A DNA stretch of 31,282 bases. Source: Gammaproteobacteria bacterium. Lineage in GTDB: Bacteria; Pseudomonadota; Gammaproteobacteria; CAJXQU01. Both the position numbers and the translations under genes were made by a program. The notes beneath the pieces are model-generated. The model had not been told where the DNA came from and made no database searches. It saw nothing but the letters and a program-made list of their open reading frames with translations. This document shows positions 16,287 through 25,172 of this stretch, in pieces (positions within the stretch are counted from its first letter, which is position 1; each line of letters begins with the position of its first letter). The stretch lies in the NCBI GenBank assembly GCA_026984275.1, contig JALSSM010000437.1:1-31282 (forward strand), in the 5' to 3' direction.

Positions 16287-16314
16287 ATAATAACACAGAC
16301 ATTGATCTGAACAA
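16287..16314 (-). promoter_or_regulatory. Candidate lpxC promoter with extended -10
   Basis: On the minus strand TTGTTC (16309-16314) is followed after 16 bases by TATTAT (16287-16292), preceded by TGT, an extended -10 element. It lies 67 bases before the lpxC ATG in the ftsZ-lpxC gap. Confidence 0.45.
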
Positions 16315-16316
16315 AT

Positions 16317-16352
16317 TTGCTACAGAAACCCTTCCCTGAGCAACTGTAGCAA
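16317..16352. repeat. Inverted repeat upstream of the lpxC promoter
   Basis: TTGCTACAG (16317-16325) and CTGTAGCAA (16344-16352) form a perfect 9-base inverted repeat with an 18-base loop, directly upstream of the candidate lpxC -35 and 35 bases after the ftsZ stop. No T-run follows, so it is a weak terminator candidate; a protein-binding site is also possible. Confidence 0.5.
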
Positions 16353-16386
16353 TGCGATGTTCACTACTATATAAACTAAAGTTGAT

Positions 16387-17532
16387 TCAGTCTGCCTGTC
16401 TGCGGAGAAAAGCAGGGATATCTAGATAATCACTATCTTCATTTACCTCTACTTCCGGACCACCATCAGTTCCATTACGAATAATAGTTGGGCGGTCCAG
16501 TTTTCCCCAGTCCACAACTTCTGTTGGGCGAGAATCTGTATCGACAACTGATAGTGGCTCTGATTTATCAGCATCAGCAGCCCCAAGTCCTGTCGCAACC
16601 ATGGTGACTCTGATTTCATCCGTCATATCTGGCTCAATGACGGTTCCAACAACAACGGTGGCGCTATCAGATGAAAACTGTTTGATCGTGTTACCAACCT
16701 CCTCAAACTCACCCATGCTGAGATCCATGCCTGATGTAATATTTACCAACACACCTCTGGCTCCTGCCAGATTGACATCTTCCAGCAAAGGACTGGCGAC
16801 GGCTGCTTCCGCAGCGATTCTTGCCCGGTTTTCACCTTTACCTGTGCCGGTGCCCATCATTGCCATGCCCATTTCAGACATCACTGTACGCACATCCGCG
16901 AAATCCACGTTTATGAGTCCTGGACGGGTAATTAGTTCCGCAATACCCTGAACGGCACCCAGTAATACATCATTGGCTGCTTTAAAAGCATTGAGCAAAC
17001 TGATGTCTCTGCCCAGTACACTCAGCAGTTTTTCGTTAGGAATTGTGATCAATGAATCAACATATTGACGAAGATCACTGATCCCGTCATTGGCAATTTC
17101 TGATCGTTTTTTACCTTCAAAAGGAAAAGGACGCGTTACAACGGCAACTGTCAAAATACCCATTTCTTTAGCAACCTGTGCAACAACGGGTGCCGCACCT
17201 GTGCCAGTACCACCACCCATGCCGGCCGTAATAAAGACCATGTCTGAGCCTTCCAGCACATCCATAATCCGATCACGATCTTCAAGTGCAGCTTGTCGTC
17301 CGATTTCCGGATTAGCACCGGCACCAAGACCTTTCGTTACTTCCGTACCCATTTGCAGTGTTGTTCTGGCAGTAGAATTACTCAACGCCTGCGCATCAGT
17401 ATTGGCGCAAACAAAATCCACGCCTTCAAGATTAGCACTAACCATGTGTTCGAGGGCGTTACCACCGCCACCACCAACACCGATCACCTTTATTACAGCA
17501 CTCTGGCTGAATGAATCCATTAATTCGAACAT
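16387..17532 (-). CDS. ftsZ: Cell division GTPase FtsZ
   Basis: A 381-residue tubulin homologue that forms the division ring. The N-terminal AVIKVIGVGGGGGNA, the tubulin signature GGGTGTG, the T7-loop region NVDFADVRTVM and the C-terminal conserved peptide DYLDIPAFLRRQAD (which binds FtsA, ZipA and other partners) are all present. The linker before that peptide is short, about 50 residues. I chose the ATG at 17532 because GGAGGA stands 7 bases before it and the protein then begins MFELMDSF like other FtsZ proteins; the ATG five codons upstream itself contains that ribosome binding site. It is the last division gene of the cluster, 54 bases after ftsA. Confidence 0.98.
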   Translation of the reverse strand: MFELMDSFSQSAVIKVIGVGGGGGNALEHMVSANLEGVDFVCANTDAQALSNSTARTTLQMGTEVTKGLGAGANPEIGRQAALEDRDRIMDVLEGSDMVFITAGMGGGTGTGAAPVVAQVAKEMGILTVAVVTRPFPFEGKKRSEIANDGISDLRQYVDSLITIPNEKLLSVLGRDISLLNAFKAANDVLLGAVQGIAELITRPGLINVDFADVRTVMSEMGMAMMGTGTGKGENRARIAAEAAVASPLLEDVNLAGARGVLVNITSGMDLSMGEFEEVGNTIKQFSSDSATVVVGTVIEPDMTDEIRVTMVATGLGAADADKSEPLSVVDTDSRPTEVVDWGKLDRPTIIRNGTDGGPEVEVNEDSDYLDIPAFLRRQAD

Positions 17533-17586
17533 CGCTTTATCCTCCATTTACCCTAAGTTTTACTTTTTTATCATTAAGATTTTTAA

Positions 17587-18825
17587 TTAAAAATTACCCT
17601 TAAACCAACTTTTCATCCTTTCCCACATACTCCCAACGCCCGACTCTGATCCAGATCGACCTGCACCTGTTTGAGAATAGGTACTCCCAAACAACAACAA
17701 ACCAACACCGGTTGCATAAATCGGGTTACTCACAACATCTACCAGACCGGTCACCCCTGTCGGGATACCTGATCGGACTGGCATATGAAAGACTTCTTCT
17801 GCCAGATCGATAACCCCTTCCATCTTGGAACTGCCTCCTGTCAGAACGACGCCTGCCGCCATCAATTCTGCGAATCCACTTTTCTTCAGCTCCGCATTAA
17901 TAAACATAAATAATTCTTCATAACGTGGTTCTACGACTTCTGCCAATGTTTGACGTGCAAGACGTCTGGACGCACGTTCTCCAACACCCTGGACTTCAAT
18001 CGTTTCATCCGGATTGGCCAATTGTGTTAAAGCACAGGCATATTTGATCTTGATTTCTTCTGCATGCTGAGTCGGTGTACGCAATGCCACAGCAATATCA
18101 TTGGTGACCTGATCACCGGCAATCGGTATAACCGCCGTGTGTTGAATGGCGCCATTGAGAAAAATCGCAATGTCGGTCGTACCACCACCAATATCCACCA
18201 GACAAACACCCAGATCCTTTTCATCATCAGTTAACACAGCATGGCTTGATGCCAGTTGTTGCAAGATCACTTCATCAACTTCCAGACCGCAACGACGCAC
18301 ACATTTTTCGATATTCTGTGCCGCACTGACGGCACCAGTCACCATATGAACCTTAGCTTCCAGCCTGACACCAGACATGCCGATTGGCTCACGAATATCT
18401 TCCTGTTTGTCGATAATGAATTCCTGAGCCAGCACATGGAGAATTTTCTGATCAGATGGTATGGCGACAGCCCTTGCAGCATCCAGTACGCGATCAACAT
18501 CACCCTGCACAACTTCACTATCTCTGATCGCAACAATACCGTGAGAATTAAGACTGCTGATATGGCTACCAGCAATTCCGGTAAATACTGATCGGATCTC
18601 ACAACCCGCCATTAATTCAGCTTCCTGTACCGCACGCTGAATGGATTGAACCGTTGATTCAATATTGACGACGACACCTTTTTTCAATCCCCGGGAAGCA
18701 TGCGATCCAAGACCTATGACTTCGATTTCACCACTCTCATCAACTTCCCCAACAATCGCGACGACTTTGGAAGTACCGATATCCAGTCCAACGATCAGAT
18801 TTTTTTCTGCTTTTTTAATTACCAT
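17587..18825 (-). CDS. ftsA: Cell division protein FtsA
   Basis: A 412-residue actin-like ATPase that tethers FtsZ to the membrane. The N-terminal phosphate loop LIVGLDIGTSKVVAIVGEV, the second ATPase motif VDIGGGTTDIAIF and the adenosine motif VLTGGSSKMEG are present. The C-terminus (SMWERMKSWFKGNF) is the expected membrane-binding amphipathic helix. The ATG is 3 bases after the ftsQ stop, with GAGGG about 10 bases upstream. Confidence 0.98.
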   Translation of the reverse strand: MVIKKAEKNLIVGLDIGTSKVVAIVGEVDESGEIEVIGLGSHASRGLKKGVVVNIESTVQSIQRAVQEAELMAGCEIRSVFTGIAGSHISSLNSHGIVAIRDSEVVQGDVDRVLDAARAVAIPSDQKILHVLAQEFIIDKQEDIREPIGMSGVRLEAKVHMVTGAVSAAQNIEKCVRRCGLEVDEVILQQLASSHAVLTDDEKDLGVCLVDIGGGTTDIAIFLNGAIQHTAVIPIAGDQVTNDIAVALRTPTQHAEEIKIKYACALTQLANPDETIEVQGVGERASRRLARQTLAEVVEPRYEELFMFINAELKKSGFAELMAAGVVLTGGSSKMEGVIDLAEEVFHMPVRSGIPTGVTGLVDVVSNPIYATGVGLLLFGSTYSQTGAGRSGSESGVGSMWERMKSWFKGNF

Positions 18826-18828
18826 CTG

Positions 18829-19683
18829 TCATGTCCCTCTTGCATCACTGTCGGTCATTGTCTGATCCATATTCTGTTTATAATTCCGGGTTAAACTCTC
18901 GACTTCGTTTTCATCCTGTTTACGTACGGTAAAACCATTGGTGTATCTCAGATCAACCTGAGCGACCTGCTCCAGACCTTTACCTAACAAACCTTCCACT
19001 TTCTTCACGTATTTCCAGAGCCTCTCATCAACATTTTTACGACCGAGAATCACTGTTGGACCATAATTGACTTTGAAACGCCAACCCCTTCGTTCATTCA
19101 ACTCGACCCAGGCCACACTCCGTCCGTTTGCGCTCAGCAGGCCCATCAGAGTTTTGTATTTTTCAAAAACCAGATGCTCCGTTCCTTCAGGACCTTTTAA
19201 GGTGATCAGCCCCTTCGGAAATGTCGTATCCTCCGGTTTAAATAATTCGCCTTTATGATTCAGAAAACCGCTCTTTCCCCAACGAACAACAGCATTCTGT
19301 TCTTTAATTTTTACGTATAAGGTATCCGGCCATAGCTTTCTTACCGTCGCTTCTCGTACCCATGGCGCCTTCGTGACTGCACGTCTTATCTTCTCGACAT
19401 CCAGTGTGAAAAAACCACCGTTCACATTCTCTGCTACCAGTTTCTCCAACGTCTTTGTAGACAAATAGCGATACTCACCCTCGACCTTTACTGCTTTGAT
19501 CGGAAGTGTTGCCGGATCAGCCATCATTCCAGCCAGCCATGTGACCAGGCCGATACAACCAAACACCGCCATGAATCCAATCATGGTCAAACTACTACGA
19601 ACCATTTGCCGATCTTTTATGACTGACACCCGTTTTTTAATTCGGCGATTCTGTTTTCTGCGATTTGTTTTATTTTTGATCAT
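18829..19683 (-). CDS. ftsQ: Cell division protein FtsQ
   Basis: A 284-residue bitopic membrane protein of the FtsQBL divisome subcomplex. A very basic cytoplasmic tail (residues 1-30) precedes one membrane segment (about 31-53). The POTRA domain follows (LPIKAVKVEGEYRYLS to WVREATVRKLWPDTLYVKIKEQNAVVRWG), and then the beta domain ending in DLRYTNGFTV. The ATG at 19683 shares one base with the ddlB stop; a GTG one codon upstream is possible. ftsA follows after 3 bases. Confidence 0.95.
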   Translation of the reverse strand: MIKNKTNRRKQNRRIKKRVSVIKDRQMVRSSLTMIGFMAVFGCIGLVTWLAGMMADPATLPIKAVKVEGEYRYLSTKTLEKLVAENVNGGFFTLDVEKIRRAVTKAPWVREATVRKLWPDTLYVKIKEQNAVVRWGKSGFLNHKGELFKPEDTTFPKGLITLKGPEGTEHLVFEKYKTLMGLLSANGRSVAWVELNERRGWRFKVNYGPTVILGRKNVDERLWKYVKKVEGLLGKGLEQVAQVDLRYTNGFTVRKQDENEVESLTRNYKQNMDQTMTDSDARGT

Positions 19684-20609
19684 CACAAACTCGTCTCAAG
19701 TATTCTGATCACCAACTCATCAAACTCAATGCCTTGCTGTTTGGCGGCCATAGGAACCAGTGAATGACTGGTCATTCCGGGTACGGTATTGACCTCGATA
19801 AAGAAGGCTTCCCCTTCCTCATTCAACATCAGATCAACACGTCCCCAGCCGGAGCAATTCACGGCTTCGAATGCCTGTAATGCCATCAACTGAATTTCTT
19901 TTTCTACAGCAACCTCCAACCCACAGGGACAAATATAACGGGTCGTGTTTTCTTCATATTTAGCCTGGTAATCATAAAAATCCCGGGGTGTTTCCAGTTT
20001 GATCATCGGCAAGGCTTCACCCTTCAAAATTCCCACCGTATATTCGCCGCCTGTGATCCATTGTTCGATCAACACATTGTCATCAAACTTTTTTGCCTCA
20101 TGCCATGCCGGCAACAACTGATGAATCTCATCAACTTTACTGGCACCATAACTCGATCCTTCCCGTGCCGGCTTGACCATGAGTGGCAAGCCCAGTTCAT
20201 CAATCACCTGCTGAGAATCGGGTTCTTCTTGAGGCGTCATAAAGCCTGGTGTGGAAATCCCGATGGCCGTCCATATCTGTTTTGTCCTTTTTTTATCCAT
20301 CGCCAGTGCCGACCCCTGCACACCGCTACCTGTATAGGGAATTTCAAGCGTTTCCAACACACCCTGGATCACACCATCTTCACCACCACGTCCATGTAAC
20401 GCATTAAAAACGCGATCAACTTTTCTGGCCAATAACGGTTCTGGAATGCCACCTTGCCAGTCAACACCTTCTGCATCGACACCCGATCGTAATAAGGCAC
20501 TTAATACGGCATTCCCACTTTCCAGTGAGATCTCACGTTCAGCGGAATTACCGCCCATCAAAACAGCCACTTTGCCAAAAGATCGAATCGTTTCCAGAAT
20601 CTTAGTCAT
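19683..20609 (-). CDS. ddlB: D-alanine--D-alanine ligase DdlB
   Basis: A 308-residue ATP-grasp ligase that makes the D-Ala-D-Ala dipeptide used by MurF. The N-terminal VAVLMGGNSAEREISLESG, the HGRGGEDG loop, the ATP-grasp core (LPLMVKPAREGSSYG) and the magnesium-binding end (FFIEVNTVPGMTSHSLVP) are complete. The ATG at 20609 overlaps murB by 8 bases and has GAGGA about 10 bases upstream; GTG and TTG codons just before it are less likely. It couples to ftsQ by a one-base overlap. Confidence 0.97.
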   Translation of the reverse strand: MTKILETIRSFGKVAVLMGGNSAEREISLESGNAVLSALLRSGVDAEGVDWQGGIPEPLLARKVDRVFNALHGRGGEDGVIQGVLETLEIPYTGSGVQGSALAMDKKRTKQIWTAIGISTPGFMTPQEEPDSQQVIDELGLPLMVKPAREGSSYGASKVDEIHQLLPAWHEAKKFDDNVLIEQWITGGEYTVGILKGEALPMIKLETPRDFYDYQAKYEENTTRYICPCGLEVAVEKEIQLMALQAFEAVNCSGWGRVDLMLNEEGEAFFIEVNTVPGMTSHSLVPMAAKQQGIEFDELVIRILETSL

Positions 20610-21510
20610 CACCAACGATCCTCACTTCCGATTCCAGTTGTATGCCATGCTGCTGTTTTACCCTGTCCGCTATCAGTAAAATCAATTGTTCAATATCAGT
20701 CGCTGTAGCATTCCCAAGATTGATAATAAAATTTGCATGTTTTTCGGAAACCTGTGCATCACCTATTTGAAAACCTTTTAGTCCAGTGGCCTCGATCAGA
20801 CGTGCCGCATAATCACCTTCTGGATTCCGAAAAACTGAACCACAACTTGGCAATCCCATTGGTTGTGATTCTGATCGTTTGGCCAGAAGTTGTTTGATCT
20901 TTTGCAGACTTGCCTCACCATCTCCAGTCTCAAGCTTGAAATGAGCCGCCACAAACCACTCGCCTTCATGTGCATCAACAGGCCCGAGCACCGATCGATA
21001 TCCGATCAGATATTGATCACGATCACGTAAATGAAATTCACCCTGCCGATCCAGTGTTTCCACCTTTTCAATATTCGGCCAGGTTTCGCCGCCGAATGCG
21101 CCGGCATTCATCGCCAGCGCACCCCCGACTGTCCCCGGAATACCGGCCAGAAATTCCAGTCCGGTAAAACCCTGTTTTGCACAGCGTTTTGCCACAATGG
21201 CACAAGGCACTCCAGCCTCGACACGTAGTGTCTTAGCATCAAGAATTTCAAAACCATCCAGCATCCCGGTGGGGCAGATCACACTGCCCCGGATCCCCCG
21301 ATCCCTCACTAATAAATTACTGCCCAGGCCCACCATCGTGACCGGCTCTTTATCCGGTAATTGGCGCAAATAGTTGGCCAGATCATCAATATCAGCTGGC
21401 TCATAATAATGATCTGCCGTTCCACCCACTCGCCATGAAGTGTGCTTCGACATGGGTTCATCGAGCCTCAATACTCCACGTAATTCTGGTGGTGTGTTCA
21501 TCGCGGCCAT
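20602..21510 (-). CDS. murB: UDP-N-acetylmuramate dehydrogenase MurB
   Basis: A 302-residue FAD enzyme that reduces UDP-GlcNAc enolpyruvate to UDP-MurNAc. FAD-binding motifs are visible: TSWRVGGTADHYYEP, GLGSNLLVRD, and GLEFLAGIPGTVGGALAMNAGAFG. The catalytic-serine region SCGSVFRNP and the C-terminal substrate site (KGFQIGDAQVSEKHANFIIN) are intact. It is of the shorter type II-like length, unlike the longer E. coli protein, and it lies between murC and ddlB, whereas E. coli keeps it outside the cluster. The ATG at 21510 shares one base with the murC stop. Confidence 0.97.
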   Translation of the reverse strand: MAAMNTPPELRGVLRLDEPMSKHTSWRVGGTADHYYEPADIDDLANYLRQLPDKEPVTMVGLGSNLLVRDRGIRGSVICPTGMLDGFEILDAKTLRVEAGVPCAIVAKRCAKQGFTGLEFLAGIPGTVGGALAMNAGAFGGETWPNIEKVETLDRQGEFHLRDRDQYLIGYRSVLGPVDAHEGEWFVAAHFKLETGDGEASLQKIKQLLAKRSESQPMGLPSCGSVFRNPEGDYAARLIEATGLKGFQIGDAQVSEKHANFIINLGNATATDIEQLILLIADRVKQQHGIQLESEVRIVGDD

Positions 21511-22937
21511 CACGCTGCCTCACTCCCGTAGGTATCGATCAGTTGTTCTGCGACGTGACCAATACTGCCAGCGCCCATCACTAGCACAATGTCACCGTCT
21601 TCTATAAAAGCCGGAATGACTGAAACGATCTCGTCTGGCTGATCGACGAAAATAGGATCAACCTGACCACGTAATCTGATCGCTCGACTCAGTGCTTTGC
21701 TGTCTGCTTCAGCGATGGGTTTCTCACCGGCTGAATAAATATTGAGTAATAACAAAGCATCAGCTTGTGACAATATTTGTGTAAAATCTTCAAACAGATC
21801 CCGTGTTCGTGTGTAACGATGCGGCTGGTAAACCATGACCAGACGTCGCTCTGGCCAGCCTTCACGAATGGCTGAGATGGTTGCCGCGATCTCACTGGGA
21901 TGATGGCCATAATCGTCCACTATCATCGCTTTATTTTTTTCAATTTGGATCGTTCCATGGATCTGAAAACGTCGACCAATACCCTGAAAGTTTTCCAGCC
22001 CACGACACATGGCTTCTTCTGAAACACCCAGTTCATGAGCTACAGAAATCGCAGCCAGGGAATTCAGGACATTGTGCAAACCCGGCATGTTCAATTGCAC
22101 TTCAAATGAGTTCTCATGATCAGGTAAAACCACATTAAATTGGCTGACACCCTCAGAGTAAGTGATGCCTGTTGCCCTGATATCTGCATTTTCATGCGTT
22201 CCATATGTCAGTACCGGTTTGGTTAATTCAGGCAAAATTTCTCTTGCCATCGGATCGTCATAACAAATCACAGCCTTTCCATAAAATGGTAAGCGACGAA
22301 GAAATTCCAGAAATGCTCCCCGTAGCTGTTCGATGTCACCACCATACGTTTCCATGTGATCCATATCGATATTTGTCAGGACGGCGATCACAGGTTGTAG
22401 ATGTAAAAATGAAGCATCACTCTCATCGGCTTCAGCGACCAGATATCGACTCTCACCAAGTTGTGCATGTTTTCCAGAGCTGTTGAGACGGCCTCCGATC
22501 ACATAAGTTGGATCCAGCCCACCTTCGGCCAGCAAACTTGCTACCAGGCTGGTCGTTGTGGTTTTGCCATGCGTTCCTGCAATCGCAATCCCATAACGAA
22601 AACGCATCAGTTCAGCAAGCATTTCAGCACGAGGAATGACCGGAATTCGATTCTCTCTGGCATAGGCAATTTCAGGGTTTTCCAGATCAATCGCACTGGA
22701 AACGACAACAGCATCACTATCACTAACCTGATCTGCAGCATGGCCTATAAAAACTTTAATACCCAGATCTGCCAGACGTTGGGTCACTGCATTTTCCGCA
22801 ATATCTGAGCCCGAGACTTTATAGCCGAGATTATGCAAAACTTCGGCAATGCCGCTCATGCCGACACCGCCGATACCCACAAAGTGAATATTTCGTGCGC
22901 GCCCCATGCCCATTGTCTTCATTTCCTGGCTATCCAT
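21510..22937 (-). CDS. murC: UDP-N-acetylmuramate--L-alanine ligase MurC
   Basis: A 475-residue Mur ligase that adds L-Ala to UDP-MurNAc. It has the Rossmann start NIHFVGIGGVGMSGIAEVL, the ATP loop GTHGKTTTTSL, the central EADESDASFL, and the C-terminal DDYGHHPSEI and QPHRYTRT motifs. I chose the ATG at 22937 because GGAGG stands 6 bases before it, the clearest ribosome binding site in the cluster; a longer upstream reading would run 50 bases into murG. It overlaps murG by 8 bases. Confidence 0.97.
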   Translation of the reverse strand: MDSQEMKTMGMGRARNIHFVGIGGVGMSGIAEVLHNLGYKVSGSDIAENAVTQRLADLGIKVFIGHAADQVSDSDAVVVSSAIDLENPEIAYARENRIPVIPRAEMLAELMRFRYGIAIAGTHGKTTTTSLVASLLAEGGLDPTYVIGGRLNSSGKHAQLGESRYLVAEADESDASFLHLQPVIAVLTNIDMDHMETYGGDIEQLRGAFLEFLRRLPFYGKAVICYDDPMAREILPELTKPVLTYGTHENADIRATGITYSEGVSQFNVVLPDHENSFEVQLNMPGLHNVLNSLAAISVAHELGVSEEAMCRGLENFQGIGRRFQIHGTIQIEKNKAMIVDDYGHHPSEIAATISAIREGWPERRLVMVYQPHRYTRTRDLFEDFTQILSQADALLLLNIYSAGEKPIAEADSKALSRAIRLRGQVDPIFVDQPDEIVSVIPAFIEDGDIVLVMGAGSIGHVAEQLIDTYGSEAA

Positions 22938-23991
22938 AGGCCACCTCCATGAGTGACCGGGCAACCTTTTCTGCGGCATCCGTCATGGCCATTTTTTTAG
23001 CCCTGGCAGACATGTCGCTGATCAGATCTGGAGTAGAAATCCACTCTTCAATCATGGGCGTAAGTTTTTCTTTCGTCAGATCACGATCCTGAATAATGAT
23101 CGCAGCGCCCGCATCGGCAAGGTAATGCGCGTTTGCCGTCTGATGATCGTCAACGGCATAAGGATATGGAACCAGAATCGCAGGCAGACCCGCTACTGCC
23201 AGTTCGGAAATCGTCAAGGCACCTGCACGGCAGATCACAAAATCAGCCCAGGCATAAGCCTGTTCAATATCGTCCAGAAATGGATCAACACGTGCATCAA
23301 TTCCAAGTTCCTTATATCTATTCCTGGTTTGTTCAAAATCACGTTGGCCAGTCTGATGCCAGATCTGTGGCCGCTCAGAGAGTTGAGACAAACTTTCTGG
23401 TATGACTCGATTCAATGTCATCGCACCGAGACTGCCACCGACGATCAGGATCCGTTTTTCATGGTGCGGTTTGATCTGTTTAGTCAGATTAATGATTGAA
23501 TTTCTGACCGGATTACCGACATGCTCTGCCGCTCGTTTTTCCGGAAATGTTCCGGGAAATGCTTCAAATACACGTGTCGCTATTTTTGATAACCAGCGAT
23601 TGGTCATTCCGGCGATGGCATTTTGCTCATGAATCAATAGAGGAATACGCATCAACCAGGCAGCAATACCACCAGGGCCGCTGGCAAAACCACCCATACC
23701 CAGAACGGCCGCTGGACGATGAGTCATCATTATTTTCATTGCCTGTGCGACCGCAAACAGAATCTTGAAAGGTGCGATCAGGATAGTGATCAAACCCTTA
23801 CCTCGAACACCTGCAATACTTAATGTTAAAAGGCGATAGCCTGCATCCGGAACCACTCTGGCTTCCAGTCCTTTTTCTGTTCCCAGCCATAACAATGGAA
23901 TTTCTCTGGCATTTAAATAATCAGCAACCGCCAGTGCCGGGAAGACATGTCCGCCAGTTCCACCGGCCATGATCATGATCGGCCGATTCAT
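22930..23991 (-). CDS. murG: Lipid II synthase MurG (GlcNAc transferase)
   Basis: A 353-residue GT28 glycosyltransferase on the inner face of the cytoplasmic membrane that adds GlcNAc to lipid I. Typical motifs are MAGGTGGHVFPALAVA, LGMGGFASGPGGIAAW, HEQNAIAGMTNRWL, VGGSLGAMTLN and the donor-binding CRAGALTISELAVAGLPAILVPYP. The start overlaps the ftsW stop (ATGA). Confidence 0.98.
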   Translation of the reverse strand: MNRPIMIMAGGTGGHVFPALAVADYLNAREIPLLWLGTEKGLEARVVPDAGYRLLTLSIAGVRGKGLITILIAPFKILFAVAQAMKIMMTHRPAAVLGMGGFASGPGGIAAWLMRIPLLIHEQNAIAGMTNRWLSKIATRVFEAFPGTFPEKRAAEHVGNPVRNSIINLTKQIKPHHEKRILIVGGSLGAMTLNRVIPESLSQLSERPQIWHQTGQRDFEQTRNRYKELGIDARVDPFLDDIEQAYAWADFVICRAGALTISELAVAGLPAILVPYPYAVDDHQTANAHYLADAGAAIIIQDRDLTKEKLTPMIEEWISTPDLISDMSARAKKMAMTDAAEKVARSLMEVAYG

Positions 23992-25172
23992 TCTTCGACC
24001 TCCTCACCATCAAATTCAAGACGGTTTTCATAATCAACCCGCAGGATCAATGCTATCGCTATGCACATCATGATCAGGCTGTTACCACCATAGCTTATAA
24101 AAGGAAGTGTCAGTCCTTTGGTCGGCAGAGCGCCCATATTCACACCCATGTTAAAAAATGCCTGCATACCTATGAGGAGGCCGAATCCGTAGGCCAGGTA
24201 TGCAGGAAAGTATCTTCCACCCCTTTCAGCTTGTGCGGCGATACAGAACACTCGCCAGATAAAAAATGTAAACAGTGCAATCAGAGTCAGACAACCAAAC
24301 AGTCCCAGCTCTTCTGCGAAAACAGAAAAAATAAAATCGGTGTGCGCTTCCGGCAGATAGAATAATTTCTGCACACTACTGCCTAGTCCGACGCCAAACC
24401 ATTCACCTCGACCAATGGCGATCAAGGCCTGGGTTAACTGAAAACCTGTGTTATATGGATCAGACCAGGGATCCATAAAGGTCAGCAGACGTTGCATTCG
24501 ATAAGGTGACATCATCGCAACCGCTGCTAAAGCCATAACTGCAATACTTCCCCAGACGATAATTCGTAGCAGAGGAATGCCTGCAATAAATAACAACCCA
24601 AGCATGCAGGAGAACAACAGAACAGAAGTACCAAAATCTGGTTCCATAAGTAACAGACCGCAGATAATAGTCATGACTATAATGGGATTATAAAGACCGG
24701 CAAAACTTGTTCGGACCTGTACCAGATGTGTTTCCATATAACCGGCGAGATAAATAATCACCAGCAGTTTCGCGATCTCAGAGGCTTGCAGATCATAAAC
24801 ACCCAGGTCAACCCAACGAGCGGCACCATTGACCTCTTTACCAAGCGGTGAGATAACAATGGCTAATAGAACCAGTGTCACTAACAGAAACAGGTATCTG
24901 AATTGTTTCAGAACAACCAGGGGTGTTTTAAGTGCGATCACTCCAGCAATAAGACCAATCCCCAGTGCAACCATTTGTCGCCAGAAATAATACAAGCGAG
25001 CTCCTTCCTCTTTTCCCAATGGATCAGCAATCGAGATAGAAGCTGAAGCCACCATCACCAATCCAAGACCGATCAGGATTGCAACACAACCGATCAACCA
25101 CCAGTCATATTGTGCTTCACTCTGATAAGCTAGCCCATGGTTAGAATTTCTGATTGGCATTGCGTGACTCAT
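23988..25172 (-). CDS. ftsW: Septal peptidoglycan polymerase FtsW
   Basis: A 394-residue SEDS-family protein with about ten membrane segments, the septal glycan polymerase that works with FtsI. The conserved LEPDFGTSVLLFSCM and the late AHTDFIFSVFAEELGLFG and LPFISYGGNSLI motifs are present. GGGAG stands about 8 bases before the ATG. One base is shared with the murD stop, and 4 bases with murG. Confidence 0.97.
   Translation of the reverse strand: MSHAMPIRNSNHGLAYQSEAQYDWWLIGCVAILIGLGLVMVASASISIADPLGKEEGARLYYFWRQMVALGIGLIAGVIALKTPLVVLKQFRYLFLLVTLVLLAIVISPLGKEVNGAARWVDLGVYDLQASEIAKLLVIIYLAGYMETHLVQVRTSFAGLYNPIIVMTIICGLLLMEPDFGTSVLLFSCMLGLLFIAGIPLLRIIVWGSIAVMALAAVAMMSPYRMQRLLTFMDPWSDPYNTGFQLTQALIAIGRGEWFGVGLGSSVQKLFYLPEAHTDFIFSVFAEELGLFGCLTLIALFTFFIWRVFCIAAQAERGGRYFPAYLAYGFGLLIGMQAFFNMGVNMGALPTKGLTLPFISYGGNSLIMMCIAIALILRVDYENRLEFDGEEVEE

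Noticed and set aside
17090..17590. 166-codon plus-strand open frame opposite ftsZ
   Set aside because: Low-complexity Ser/Pro/Ala-rich translation, antisense to FtsZ, no family resemblance.
22938..22979. Longer N-terminus for MurC
   Set aside because: Would overlap murG by 50 bases; the strong GGAGG before ATG 22937 fixes the start.
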